Shown here: positions 27,093-36,135 of the stretch, piece by piece
Layout: the number at the start of each line of letters is the position of its first letter
Position numbering within the stretch: position 1 is the stretch's first letter
Assembly: GCF_022347745.1 (NCBI RefSeq)
Contig: NZ_JAKRGC010000002.1
Coordinates: forward strand, 1 to 64,000
From: Streptomyces sp. OfavH-34-F
GTDB taxonomy: Bacteria > Actinomycetota > Actinomycetes > Streptomycetales > Streptomycetaceae
Reading direction: 5' to 3'
DNA: 64,000 bases
The notes under the pieces: model-generated
Databases searched by the model: none
What the model saw: only the letters and a program-made list of their open reading frames with translations
What the model was told of the DNA's origin: nothing
Position numbers and translations under genes: made by a program

Positions 27093-27836
27093 CTAGCGGG
27101 TCAGGATGGTCACGGCGCGGGTGAGGGCGTCGCGGTGTCCAGCGCCGTGAAGGCGGGCGCGCTCGGAGTGGACGACCAGGCTGTGCGCGAAGGGCAGCAG
27201 CCCGTCGGGGACCGTCACGCGCAGGTAGGTGAGGTCGGGCCACCACCGCGTGAGCGGCAGGCGGTAGCGGTCCAGGCAGTCGGCGGCCTTGAGTAGGTCA
27301 GTCAGTTGCGGGGTCTGTTGGTAGGCGGTGTGCTGAGCGGGGCTGAAGGCGTCGTAGGGCAGGTTGTGCACGGCGATTGCCGCAGCCGCCTCCTCGCGCA
27401 GGGCTGCAGGGACGTCCTGGCCGAGGACGGCGAGGACCTCCTCGGCGTGCTCGGTGAACCAGTCGGCGCCCCGGCGGCCGTGCTCGGGGTCGGTCCGGTC
27501 GTCGTGGCGGCGGCAGTCGTGGAGGGCAGCCGCAGTGCACAGCGCGGCGGTGTGCGGCCCATCGAGATCGTGGACGCGGGCGAGGAGGAAGGCGAGGATG
27601 CCGGTGCGGGCGCAGTGGCTGATGCCGTGCAGACCCTCGGCCTGCACGGGGCGGGTGAACCAGGCCGGGTCGGGGACCAGCACCTGGATGTCGTCCGCCG
27701 CGAGCTGCGGGAGGTCGGCGGCCGGGGGTGGGTTGCCCGCGATCCAGTCGAGGGTGGTGGCGTCCATCCTCTGGTGCTCCGGCAGCATCCGGCCGACGGC
27801 CAACTCATGCAAGCTGAATTCGGGTTGAGCGGGCAC
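27093..27836 (-). CDS. HD-domain phosphohydrolase-like protein
   Basis: In the 247-residue product the HD signature is readable: HGISHCARTGILAFLL, then ALHDCRRHDDRTDPEHG, and later AVHNLP and AADCLDRYR. These give the usual H...HD...D metal ligands. HD proteins hydrolyse phosphate esters of nucleotides or small metabolites, and some act as oxygenases. It starts at GTG. Its place in a sugar-type cluster suggests removal of a phosphate or nucleotide from an intermediate, which is inference. Confidence 0.8.
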   Translation of the reverse strand: MPAQPEFSLHELAVGRMLPEHQRMDATTLDWIAGNPPPAADLPQLAADDIQVLVPDPAWFTRPVQAEGLHGISHCARTGILAFLLARVHDLDGPHTAALCTAAALHDCRRHDDRTDPEHGRRGADWFTEHAEEVLAVLGQDVPAALREEAAAAIAVHNLPYDAFSPAQHTAYQQTPQLTDLLKAADCLDRYRLPLTRWWPDLTYLRVTVPDGLLPFAHSLVVHSERARLHGAGHRDALTRAVTILTR

Positions 27837-27863
27837 AGCAACTCTCCCCTCCGGAGTGGACGG

Positions 27864-28868
27864 TCAGGCGAGGGCGAGTTCGCAGGCGGTGACCGCGGTG
27901 GCACGGCCGATGGCAGCCGCCGTCAGCAGCGCCTCGGTCACGGTCACGGCGTGCGCGCCCTCGGCCAGGGTCACCAGGCCGCGAGGGCCGGCGCCGAGGA
28001 GGGCGTCGCGCATCAGCTTGTGCTCGACGGTGAACGGGGGCTCCTGCTCGGGCAGCGTGATCAGGCGGGCTTCGCCACCTTGGACGCCCGGGAAAGAGTC
28101 GGTCGGGGCCAGGGAGGCGGTGTTGGGGTGGTGGGTGAGGGTGCCCGCGACGGTGTCGGCGGTCAGGACTTCGGCCACGGTGTGGACCTGGACCTGGCGG
28201 TGCTTGAACGGGGTGATCCAGTCGGCGTGGTGGTGGGCGAGGACCCCGCCGCGCAGAACCGTGGTGGCGGTGGCGGTGTCCTCGTGCGGGCCGGCCAGGG
28301 TGCGGGTGGCGGCGGTGACCGACTCGATCGGCGTCCCGGCGAGCCAGGAGACCAGGTCGATGTCGTGGACCAGCAGGTCCAGGGCGACGCCTACGTCAAG
28401 GACCCTGCCGGAGTAGGGGCCCTGGCGTCGGGTCTCCAGCTGCCACAGCTCTCCGAAGTCCCCGCCGTGAAGGAGCCGGGCCAGCTCCGCGAGCGGGGCT
28501 TGGTGTCGTTCGGTGTGCCCGACGGCGGCGAAGGTCCCGGTGCTCGCGAAGGCGTCGTGGATCCGGCGGGCGGCCGTGCCGGTGGGTGCCAGCGGCTTCT
28601 CGATGAGGGCGGGCACGCCGGCCGCCGCGAGGAGGAGGGCGTAGTGCTCGTGTGTCGCGCTCGGGGTGGCGATGACGCAGTAGTCCAGTTCCAGGCGCAG
28701 CATCTCCTGAACGTCGCGGTACAGGGGGATGTCGGGGAAGGCGGTGTGCCTGGCGGGGTCGAGGTCGCTGACGGCGACCAGGTCGATGCCGGGCAGGGCG
28801 GCCATGGTGCGGGCGTGGACGGTGCCCGCCCAGCCCAGGCCCACCACGCCGGTACGCAGCTTCGTCAC
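27864..28868 (-). CDS. Gfo/Idh/MocA-family oxidoreductase
   Basis: The 334-residue product has an N-terminal Rossmann fold (VGLGWAGTVHARTM), the EKPLAPT motif typical of the family with its catalytic Lys, and a C-terminal alpha/beta domain. A conserved His in the DLLVHDIDLVSWLAG stretch fits the family active site. Members oxidise or reduce sugar or cyclitol hydroxyls with NAD(P). Next to a DegT aminotransferase it could make the keto group that is then aminated; order of steps is inferred. Confidence 0.9.
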   Translation of the reverse strand: MTKLRTGVVGLGWAGTVHARTMAALPGIDLVAVSDLDPARHTAFPDIPLYRDVQEMLRLELDYCVIATPSATHEHYALLLAAAGVPALIEKPLAPTGTAARRIHDAFASTGTFAAVGHTERHQAPLAELARLLHGGDFGELWQLETRRQGPYSGRVLDVGVALDLLVHDIDLVSWLAGTPIESVTAATRTLAGPHEDTATATTVLRGGVLAHHHADWITPFKHRQVQVHTVAEVLTADTVAGTLTHHPNTASLAPTDSFPGVQGGEARLITLPEQEPPFTVEHKLMRDALLGAGPRGLVTLAEGAHAVTVTEALLTAAAIGRATAVTACELALA

Positions 28869-28897
28869 GGACTCTCTCCTTCAGATCCGGGGGTGGG

Positions 28898-29971
28898 TCA
28901 CCGGGGGGCGGGGGCGCTCCAGGCGGCGATGCGGCTGGTGCTGGTCTCGGCGCGCATCCAGTCGGGGATGGCGTTGGGGGTGGTGCGCACCCAGTCGACG
29001 TAGCTGTCGATGCCGTCCGCGGCGCCGATGGCCGGCTGCCACTCCAGGACGGTCCGCATGCGGGTGGTGTCGGCGCAGGCGCCGAGCGGGTCCTGGGCGA
29101 CGCGGGGGGCGTCGACGATCCGGGCGCCGGGGAAGTGCCTGGCCACGTGCTCGGCGACCTCGCGAACTGCGGTCTGGGCGCCCGTGCCGAGGTTGAGGGT
29201 CTGCCCGGATGCCGCGGGCGCGGTGAGGCAGATGCGCAGGGCGTCGGCGACGTCGTCGCGGTGGATGAAGTCGCGAACCTGGCGGCCGCCGTTGTTGAGC
29301 AGCAGCTGCTGGCCCAGCGCGGCGTACATGGTGAACTGCGCCACCACCCACGAGGCGGCGCCCGGCTTGGGAACCTGCCCGGGCCCGTAGACGGAGAACG
29401 GCCGCAGGATCGTGTAGTCCCGTTCGGCCAGGTCCAACAGCTGCCGGGTGTGTCCCTCGGCCCACAGCTTCGAGTTCGCGTAGATGTTCAGAGGGTTGAG
29501 CGGCTGGTCCTCGGCGAAGTAGCCGGCCTGCTGGCCGGAGGGCTCGTGCGGGGCACCGTGGCCGTAGACCTGGGCGGTGGAGAGCAGGACGAAGCGGCGC
29601 ACGTTGCGGGCGGCGGCTACGGCGCGGAGCAGGGTGTCGGTGCCCGTCAGGTTGGAGCGGACGGCCTTGTGCGGGTCGGTGGTGCAGCCGTGGACGGAGG
29701 AGTGGGCGGCGGCGTGGACGACGTAGTCGGCTTTGGCAACCATGCGGCGCACCAGCGGCTCATCGTTGATATCGCCGACGGTCAGTGCCGCGTCGGTGGG
29801 GCCGGTGCCCAGCAGGGCCAGGGTCGTGGGCCCGTAGGCGCTGAGATCGTCCAGGAGGGCCGGGTGCGCGCCGGCGCGGGTCAGGGTGGCGCGCAGCGCG
29901 GTGCCGATGAACCCGGCGCCGCCGGTGATCAGGACGCGGGCACCGGTCAGGTCGTTCGTCTGAGCAGGCAC
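28898..29971 (-). CDS. NAD-dependent epimerase/dehydratase (extended SDR), second copy
   Basis: The 357-residue product begins VLITGGAGFIGTALRA (NAD loop) and contains LLSTAQVYG, then IYANSKLWAEG with Tyr and Lys of the active site, and FSVYGPGQ further on. It resembles UDP-glucose 4-epimerase and dTDP-glucose 4,6-dehydratase relatives. It is distinct from the other SDR of the cluster at 24614-25672. Two SDRs, an aminotransferase and an oxidoreductase together imply several changes on one sugar. Confidence 0.9.
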   Translation of the reverse strand: MPAQTNDLTGARVLITGGAGFIGTALRATLTRAGAHPALLDDLSAYGPTTLALLGTGPTDAALTVGDINDEPLVRRMVAKADYVVHAAAHSSVHGCTTDPHKAVRSNLTGTDTLLRAVAAARNVRRFVLLSTAQVYGHGAPHEPSGQQAGYFAEDQPLNPLNIYANSKLWAEGHTRQLLDLAERDYTILRPFSVYGPGQVPKPGAASWVVAQFTMYAALGQQLLLNNGGRQVRDFIHRDDVADALRICLTAPAASGQTLNLGTGAQTAVREVAEHVARHFPGARIVDAPRVAQDPLGACADTTRMRTVLEWQPAIGAADGIDSYVDWVRTTPNAIPDWMRAETSTSRIAAWSAPAPR

Positions 29972-29999
29972 GGGGGTCTCCTCGTGGAGGTGGAGAGGG

Positions 30000-30920
30000 T
30001 CAGGAGCAGATGAAGTGGCCGGTGTACTTGGTCAGGGCGAAGTAGCCGGCGGTCTCGATGGCGGCTTGGACGTGGGCGTGCACGCGGTGTTCGAGTTCGG
30101 TGAAGAACGCCGGTGGTAGCCCTTCGCCCGGTTTGGAGCCGGCGCAGCAGTGGTTGCAGCTGCGGTAGAAGGCCATGAACTGCTCGGCCTTGCCGAACTG
30201 GAGCTGGTCCTGCCAGTCCACGCGCTCGACGGACGTGAAGTGCCCGGCAAGTTGGTCGGCGCCGTTGCTCAGGGAGATGCGGGCCTTCGGCGTGGCGCGG
30301 ATCAGCTGCTGGGGAGCGTTCATCTCACGCAGCGCAGCGAAGTGGACGTTCCACATCTCGACCATGGAGTCGTTGCGGTCGGTGGCGAGCACGAACCGAC
30401 CCCCAGGGCGCAGGACCCGGCGTACCTCGGCGAAGCAGGCGCCCAGATCGGTGACGTAGTGCGCCATGTAGACGGCCATGACCCGGTCGAAGCTGTCGGT
30501 GGCGAAGGCACCCAGGTCGTCCGCACTGCCCTCGACGAACTCGCACGGAGTGGCCACGCCGTCCAGTCGCTGCCGGGCGGCCTCCAAGGCGGCGGGGGCG
30601 ATGTCGAAGGCGGTGAGATGGCCAGCGGCCAGGTAGGGGCGGATCCGGGCCAGAATTTCGCCGTTTCCGCAGCCCAGGTCCAGCAGTTCCTCGGTACCGC
30701 GCAGGTCCAGGGCCCTGATCAAGTGGTCGTGCAGAGCCAGCGGGTTGGTGCGGAACCGATCGTGGGCCAACTGCTTCGCGTCGAGCTTGCTGGTGTTGGT
30801 GAAGTAGCTGTCGCGGGCGTCCTCGGCCCGCAGTTCGAAGTGCTTCTCGGGGATGACCTTCAGAGCCAGAGCCTCCAGCTCCGGGGTACTGAAGTCCAGG
30901 GAGGTCTCGGTGAACGACAA
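30000..30920 (-). CDS. Class I SAM-dependent methyltransferase
   Basis: The 306-residue product has motif I LLDLGCGNGEIL near residue 85, motif II around HLTAFDIAP and motif IV region DRVMAVYMAHYV, followed by RRVLRPGGRFVLAT. It starts at TTG with GGAG upstream. It is the first gene of the minus-strand biosynthetic operon and is divergent from the XRE regulator across 227 bases. The Cys-rich C-terminal patch CNHCCAG is unusual and may bind metal. Confidence 0.88.
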   Translation of the reverse strand: MSFTETSLDFSTPELEALALKVIPEKHFELRAEDARDSYFTNTSKLDAKQLAHDRFRTNPLALHDHLIRALDLRGTEELLDLGCGNGEILARIRPYLAAGHLTAFDIAPAALEAARQRLDGVATPCEFVEGSADDLGAFATDSFDRVMAVYMAHYVTDLGACFAEVRRVLRPGGRFVLATDRNDSMVEMWNVHFAALREMNAPQQLIRATPKARISLSNGADQLAGHFTSVERVDWQDQLQFGKAEQFMAFYRSCNHCCAGSKPGEGLPPAFFTELEHRVHAHVQAAIETAGYFALTKYTGHFICS

Positions 30921-31124
30921 GGCGGTGCTCCGATCGTGGCCGTGCCCGGTGGCAGATCCCCTGCCGCGACCTCAGGCTGACCTCACCCTGACTTCCGCCC
31001 AGCCACGCGTGGAAGCCACTTCGGCGGTGCCGTTGGGGTGCGGTGAGGAGCACTGTCGGAGCACCGTTTGACGCTCTTCCGCGCCGGGTTCCGAGCCGCT
31101 AGCGTCGCCCGGATATCCACCCGC

Positions 31125-31138
31125 GCGGGGCTTTTGCA
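31125..31138 (+). repeat. Leader motif GCGGGGCTTTTGCA (shared with 37801-37814)
   Basis: This 14-mer occurs 10 bases before the regulator start at 31148 and again exactly at 37801-37814, upstream of the gene at 37857. A shorter form GGGGCTTTTG is at 36983-36992. It resembles the 3' side of a terminator stem followed by T residues. Confidence 0.5.
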
Positions 31139-31147
31139 GGAGGAACA

Positions 31148-32482
31148 GTGGGGAAGATCCACCGGTTAGTCATCGCACGTCAGGCCCGGAACATGAACCG
31201 GCCTGATCTCGCCCGCGCACTGCGCAGACTGAGCGTCGAGCGCAAACGCCCTCTGGGAACCGCCCCGTCCGGCGTCCTACGCTGGGAGGACGGCCGCGAA
31301 CCGGAGGTGGAGACGCAGAGACTGCTGGCCGAGCTGTTCGACATCGACCCGCACCTCGTCGACACCCACCCCTGGCCCCGGTGGCTCGAGTGCGACCCGC
31401 TTCAGCAGTACAGCGACTTCCCCTGGACCCCGCAAGGCGCGTTGGACGCGCTCAGAGACTCAGTCGGGAGCGACATGCATCGCCGGTCCTTCATCTTCGG
31501 CTCGTCGGCCCTGACCGCCGGCCTGTTCTCCTGGCTCACCGCCGACCCGGCAGCCGCGGGCGAGATCACCAGCGGCAAGCGCATCGGCGAGGCCGCCGTC
31601 ACCCACATCGAGCGTAAGGTCCGCGCGCTGCGCCGCACCGACGACGAGGACGGCGGCGGCACCCTGATCCATGAGACCGCGGCGGCCAACGACATGGTCG
31701 CCGACCTGCTGACCCACCGCAGCTACTCCTTGGACCACGGCCGGCGCCTCTACGCCGCAGCGGCCGACCTGGAACGCATGCGCGCCTGGGCCATCTTCGA
31801 CATCCACGGCACCTGCGACGACCGGATCTTCAAGTCCGCCCTGCACTCCGCGCACAGCGCCGACGACCAGGCCCTGGGAGCCCACATCCTCACCTTCTGG
31901 GCCGCCGCCGCCTACAACTGCGATCGCCCCGTCGAGGCCGAGTCGATCGCCAGCGCGGCCCTGAGCACCGTGCGTGGCAAGGCCTGCCCTCGGGTGCAGG
32001 CCCTCGTCCACGCCCGCCGCGCCCGCGCCCGTTCGCACCTCGGGGACGACCGCTGCTGGTCCGACCTCGACCAGGCCGAGCGCTATCTCCACCGCGCGGA
32101 GCAGGACCCCGACGAGCACGAGCCCGAGTGGGCGTACTGGATGGACCTCGCCGAGTTCCAGGGCTCGCGGGCCTCCACCCAGCTGGCCATGGGGCGCCCG
32201 GGCGACGCGGAGGCCACCTTCGCGGCCGCCGCGCGCGCCTTCGACGGCGGAGCGGTGCGAACGCACGCTCTCTACCTCACCCGCATGGCCGGCGCGCAGT
32301 GGCTCCAGGGACATCACGAGCAGGCGTGCGGCACTGCGCACCAAGCCCTGGATCTCACCGGCCAGATCAGTTCGCAGCGCACCGTCGGCCCTCTCCAGGA
32401 CCTCGTCGCCATCATGGCCTCGCACAAGGCTGCCCTGCCGGCCGTACGGGAACTTCATGAACGGATCGCCGCCGGCGGCTGA
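31148..32482 (+). CDS. XRE-type regulator with TPR-like domain (TTA codon)
   Basis: The 444-residue product has an N-terminal helix-turn-helix (RPDLARALRRLS, VLRWEDGREPEVET), a Tat-like or hydrophobic stretch (RRSFIFGSSALTAGLFSWL, residues about 113-131) and a long helical TPR-like sensor region. It starts at GTG after GCAGGAGGAA. Codon 7 is TTA (31166-31168), so its translation should depend on the bldA tRNA, as for many pathway-specific regulators. Divergent placement beside the methyltransferase makes it the probable regulator of the sugar-type cluster. Confidence 0.85.
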   Translation: MGKIHRLVIARQARNMNRPDLARALRRLSVERKRPLGTAPSGVLRWEDGREPEVETQRLLAELFDIDPHLVDTHPWPRWLECDPLQQYSDFPWTPQGALDALRDSVGSDMHRRSFIFGSSALTAGLFSWLTADPAAAGEITSGKRIGEAAVTHIERKVRALRRTDDEDGGGTLIHETAAANDMVADLLTHRSYSLDHGRRLYAAAADLERMRAWAIFDIHGTCDDRIFKSALHSAHSADDQALGAHILTFWAAAAYNCDRPVEAESIASAALSTVRGKACPRVQALVHARRARARSHLGDDRCWSDLDQAERYLHRAEQDPDEHEPEWAYWMDLAEFQGSRASTQLAMGRPGDAEATFAAAARAFDGGAVRTHALYLTRMAGAQWLQGHHEQACGTAHQALDLTGQISSQRTVGPLQDLVAIMASHKAALPAVRELHERIAAGG

Positions 32483-32513
32483 CACCGCACACCCCCAGGG
32501 CGCGCCGGGCAGG

Positions 32514-33425
32514 TCAGACGATCGGTGGGCGGCCGGCGCGCGTCAGCCGCCAGACCGTGCGCCACGACATCGCCCGCCGCTCCCCGGCACCCCCGCGCAG
32601 TCCCTCGGCGAACCCCCGGAACCAGACTCCGAGGCTTCCTGATGACCGGAACCGCCATACGCTGATCAGGATCCAGGTGGCCAGGTAGACGGGGATGAGC
32701 GGAGCGGGCAGGCGGCGGCGCGCGACCCAGACCCGGTTGCGGGCCACCATCCGGTAGAACGGCTTGTGCCGGGCGGGGTTCGTCGCCGGGTGGTGCACCT
32801 CGACGTCCCCGGCGTACCAGCCGATCCGACCGAGGTCCCACAGGCGCCACGAGAGGTCGATACCCTCGTGGAAGAGGAAGAAGCGTCCGGGCCAGCCGCC
32901 CACCTCCTCGTAGTCCGCGCGGCGCACGAGGACGATGCCCTCGGCCATGACGGTGACGACCCCCGAGCGCCGGGCGTCGCCAGATCGGAGCCGTGGAACC
33001 CATCGTCCCAGCGTCTGGCCGGTGGCAGGATCAGCGATGCGAGGCTGGACGTAGGCGGCCCGCGGGTGCTGGTCGAACTCGGCGATCAGCCGAGAGATGG
33101 TGTCGGGGGTCGGCAGGACCGCGTCGTTGTCGAAGAACAGCACGAACTCGGCGGCACCGTGCGCAGCCAGGGCATCCGCTCCGACGTTGCGGCCTTCCGG
33201 AATGCCGGTGTTCTCGGCAAGTGTGACGCTTTGCACCCCGTCGGGGACGTAGTCGGGTTCCACGCCGTTCCCGACGATCACGACGCGGAGGTCCACGTCC
33301 TTCTGGGCCAGGACCGAGGACATCGCCGTTCGGAACTCTTCGTCGCGATCGTTCATGGTGAGCACGACGACGTCGACCGTGCGCTTGGGTACTTCCCTGC
33401 TCACCTGGACCTGTCCTTCGTTCAC
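32514..33425 (-). CDS. Glycosyltransferase family 2
   Basis: The 303-residue product has the GT-A opening VDVVVLTMNDRDEEFR, the ENTGIPEGRNVGAD block and the metal-binding FFDNDA. An acceptor-side stretch FFLFHEGIDLSWRL contains the usual E.D.. element. A hydrophobic C-terminal segment (IPVYLATWILISVW) may tether it to the membrane. It converges on the XRE regulator and could transfer the modified sugar made by the neighbouring enzymes; that link is inferred. Confidence 0.88.
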   Translation of the reverse strand: MNEGQVQVSREVPKRTVDVVVLTMNDRDEEFRTAMSSVLAQKDVDLRVVIVGNGVEPDYVPDGVQSVTLAENTGIPEGRNVGADALAAHGAAEFVLFFDNDAVLPTPDTISRLIAEFDQHPRAAYVQPRIADPATGQTLGRWVPRLRSGDARRSGVVTVMAEGIVLVRRADYEEVGGWPGRFFLFHEGIDLSWRLWDLGRIGWYAGDVEVHHPATNPARHKPFYRMVARNRVWVARRRLPAPLIPVYLATWILISVWRFRSSGSLGVWFRGFAEGLRGGAGERRAMSWRTVWRLTRAGRPPIV

Positions 33426-33753
33426 TGGGCCTGCATCGCCGTGTCCGCGAGGGTGCTCGCTGCTGTCGGGGGGGCACGAGATGGTCTCGGAGCTTGTCCT
33501 GATTGCACGGCCCAGCGCAGCGTAGCGCCCAGAGCACCTGCGGAAGAACTTGGCAGGTTGGCTACGTGGCGCGATTTCGAACTTCAGCTGAACGTGTCAC
33601 TCGACGGCGACTCTCGCGGGGAAGGCCGGGCTCGTGGGTGCTTCGCGGCCAGTCTCTTGGAAACGACGGCCAGCCGCGGCTCCGGTCCGCCGCGAGGACG
33701 GCACGGCAAGACGGCGGCTGCCCTGTCCGGCGATCGCGCCGCAGCCTGCGGAG
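33426..33753. other. Intergenic stretch, no gene seen
   Basis: About 330 bases with no frame of convincing codon bias on either strand. It probably carries the promoter of the glycosyltransferase gene and the 3' region of the peptide operon. No strong hairpin was noticed. Confidence 0.4.
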
Positions 33754-33885
33754 TCAAGACCTCGGCCAGGGTGTCGCTGTGCAGGTGTCGTACGCGTCAG
33801 GTGCTCCGGGGTTGATGACGTCGCTCACGCGTGGCAGCTGATCTGGGTGCTGTCCCCGGCAGGTGTCAAGGGGCGCTGTGCTCAC
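33754..33885 (-). CDS. 43-residue peptide gene at the end of the peptidase/membrane protein operon
   Basis: A GTG at 33885 is preceded by a near-perfect ribosome site AAGGAGG with five-base spacing. The peptide has 43 residues: it starts VSTAPLDTCRG, has DVINPGAPDA in the middle and ends DTCTATPWPRS. It has two Cys in similar DTC contexts, no signal peptide and no hydrophobic core. It lies about 50 bases after the MAB_1171c-like gene on the same strand. It could be a precursor of a signal or a small toxin partner. No family was recognised. Confidence 0.5.
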   Translation of the reverse strand: MSTAPLDTCRGQHPDQLPRVSDVINPGAPDAYDTCTATPWPRS

Positions 33886-33932
33886 CGAAGCCTCCTTCCC
33901 GTCCGGTTCGGACGCCGTTGGCAAGGGCGCGC

Positions 33933-35213
33933 TCACCTACTTGCCCGGCGTCTGCTGGACGAGAAGAGGACAGAGGGCGGCAGATTCTGAGAGTTCGACG
34001 TCGTTGACCTCGGCCTCGGCAGCGAGGAACTGGTGGCCGAGGCCGCCGAGACCCTCCGCTCCTGGGAGTGGCTTGCGTAGGCGTGCGCCACGTGGACAAG
34101 CCACTGCGCGTCGGCATCCAGGTCTCTGCGCGAGGTGGTCTGCGCCGGCGGGGCGATATCGGAGGCCAGTTGGTTGGCAGCGAGGTTGGCGAGCGCTTCT
34201 TTAACGACGGCCGCCTCGATTTGTGCCGAGCCTTGCTCGGTTCTGGCGTCGAATATATTCCGAGCTGCGTCTTGGGACTCTAGGGAACGGTACGGTCGCA
34301 GTGCCAGGATCCCGTCGCTGATTTCAACAACGCGTCGCTGTAGGTGAAAGGCAGTATCTGCTTCGGATGGATTCTCGGTGAGTGGCCGAGCGGGCGACAG
34401 GACGATATGCGGCATCGCTTTTGCAAGATCATGCCACAGGGGTGCGAGAGCTTCGAAGGAATCCCTTTCCCAGCGCCGGCGGCGCATGTGTCGAATCGGG
34501 TACACCACTGCGGGCAGGGTCAGACCGAGGCAGATCAGCGCGACGGCGAGTGCTGGAGACGTCACGCCGACCGCGCAGCGTACGGCACTGAGTGAGGTGC
34601 ACCTCTCGCCATTGCCATTGAGTTCGGCCCCGGCCCCCAGCCCCAGATGGACCAGTTGAAGGGTCTTGTAAGTGAGGTGGATCAGCGCGAACCCGGAGCC
34701 CACCGCCGCAGTACGCAGGCCCACACGCACAGCGGTCCGTCGCGTTGTCGTTGCCTGACGAAGTGCCTGGACCACAAAATTGATGTCCGTTGCTCCGACG
34801 ATGGAGGTGTAAAGGAGTGAGTAGAGAGCGTACGCGTGTGCCGAATGGTCGGTTGCCTGCTCGTACGCGAACAGGCAACCGATGCCGGCGAGGGCGATAG
34901 CCAGCCATTTGAGACGTGATCCGATGAGCTGTCTTGCTCTGGTCGGGCCCTGGTTGAGCTGGAGCGAAACAGCCAAGACTGCTGTGGTGGCTGCCAGCGA
35001 TGAGCCGTCGCTGAGAATACGGGTTCCGTGAGGCACGGCTGCCTCGACGGTACGTTCCACCAGCGGCGCATACGTGGACAGGAATACGGCGAAGGAGCTG
35101 AGGAGCGCGCCCATGGCCCACGTGCCGGCGGGTCGCGGCTTTCTCCTGCCGAGTACCCAGAAGCAGCTAGCACCTGCGAGCAGGGTGGCCGCGCCGAGGA
35201 AGAAGATGCTCAC
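33933..35213 (-). CDS. MAB_1171c-like integral membrane protein, C-terminus probably frameshifted
   Basis: The 426-residue frame begins with about seven hydrophobic segments (for instance residues 5-20, 33-52, 72-90, 105-122, 163-185, 215-240), then a cytoplasmic helical region (MRRRRWERDSFEALAPLW). This matches the MAB_1171c family of putative actinobacterial transporters. Its GTG overlaps the peptidase stop (GTGA). After AHAYASHSQER the frame becomes Ser/Arg-rich and unnatural, while the adjacent frame reads GLGGLGHQFLAAEAEVND to a stop at 33937, so a one-base indel near 34065 is likely. Confidence 0.75.
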   Translation of the reverse strand: MSIFFLGAATLLAGASCFWVLGRRKPRPAGTWAMGALLSSFAVFLSTYAPLVERTVEAAVPHGTRILSDGSSLAATTAVLAVSLQLNQGPTRARQLIGSRLKWLAIALAGIGCLFAYEQATDHSAHAYALYSLLYTSIVGATDINFVVQALRQATTTRRTAVRVGLRTAAVGSGFALIHLTYKTLQLVHLGLGAGAELNGNGERCTSLSAVRCAVGVTSPALAVALICLGLTLPAVVYPIRHMRRRRWERDSFEALAPLWHDLAKAMPHIVLSPARPLTENPSEADTAFHLQRRVVEISDGILALRPYRSLESQDAARNIFDARTEQGSAQIEAAVVKEALANLAANQLASDIAPPAQTTSRRDLDADAQWLVHVAHAYASHSQERRVSAASATSSSLPRPRSTTSNSQNLPPSVLFSSSRRRASR

Positions 35214-35754
35214 GGGCCGCTCTTACGTCTTCTGAAGGGCTGGGCGAAGAGAGCGTCCCAGCGCTCCGGGGCCAGGCTGGGATGAGGGGGCGGGGCCTCT
35301 CGGTCCCGGTAGATGCGCCAGCGGATCACCGACGCCATCATCTCGGCCTCGCGCTCTTCGTCGGTCGAGTACCTGGTACGGCCCGCCATGCGCATCATCA
35401 GTGCTGGGTTGAGCCCGATGAAGCGGGCTGTCTTCGCATCGACTTCCAGGTTCCCCGGATGATCGCAGTACACGTGGCACAGCTCATGCGTGAGGATGTG
35501 GCGCTGGTGGTGCACGGAAGTCCCCTCCTCGTAGAAGAGGAGATCGGCATCCGGGGTCTCGATTCGCATGCCGCACGGTGCGTCGACTGCGCCGAGTGTG
35601 GACAGCGGCCTGATGGATATCGGCTTGCCCCGGCGTTCCGCTATTGCATCGCGCAATGCCCGAGTGGTCGCCGGGTAGGGGAGACGGAGGCGTTCGACTT
35701 GTTCCTCGCACCACTGGCGCAGCCGCAACTCCGTCATGTGCGACGAGGGCATGG
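35210..35754 (-). CDS. ImmA/IrrE-like metallopeptidase domain protein
   Basis: From the ATG at 35754 the product has 181 residues, with a GTG at 35763 as an alternative. The zinc motif reads HILTHELCHVYCDHPG, so His-Glu-x-x-His is present (HELCH). ImmA/IrrE proteases cut or release repressors in mobile elements and stress responses. In actinobacteria this gene type is commonly paired with a MAB_1171c membrane protein, as here by a four-base overlap. The MmyB-like and XRE regulators nearby are candidate targets; that is inference. Confidence 0.8.
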
Positions 35755-35860
35755 CACTCACTTCCCAACCCCTAGATCCTGACTTCGGGCTAGAGCCCGG
35801 CTCCGGTTCGTGAGTGGGCGTGACGAGAATGCCAAAGGGGAGCAGGAAGCCGCACTTCCG

Positions 35861-35875
35861 GGAACTCACAGTTCC
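35861..35875. promoter_or_regulatory. Operator candidate (GGAACT-CAC-AGTTCC)
   Basis: A perfect inverted repeat with 6-base arms and a 3-base spacer lies about 107 bases upstream of the peptidase start, in the gap between it and the divergent MmyB-like regulator. The gap (35764-36135) holds no gene. Confidence 0.4.
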
Positions 35876-36135
35876 GATTACGGTGTGTGATATAAGGTAG
35901 GGCTTGTCGCGCGATTGACGCATCGCCCCGGCCTCTCTGATCCCGCGTGTGCGCCCTGGAATCTCACGTGCGGCCGACTGGTCTCAGGCTGATCACCTCT
36001 CTCCTTCCTGGTTACGCTGAATGACTGATTCATGATCCGCTGCCAGCCTTGCGGTGCAGGGTATGGCGTAAGTCACAGGGCCTCGGAGGCTATTTTCGGA
36101 CTAGGGATCTCGTCGGGCCGGGTGAGGGTGAGGGT

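Noticed and set aside
25612-27246. 544-residue minus-strand frame overlapping the unknown cluster protein
   Set aside because: Its composition is Arg/Pro/His-rich and it overlaps the 25701-27071 frame, which has normal composition and a ribosome site.
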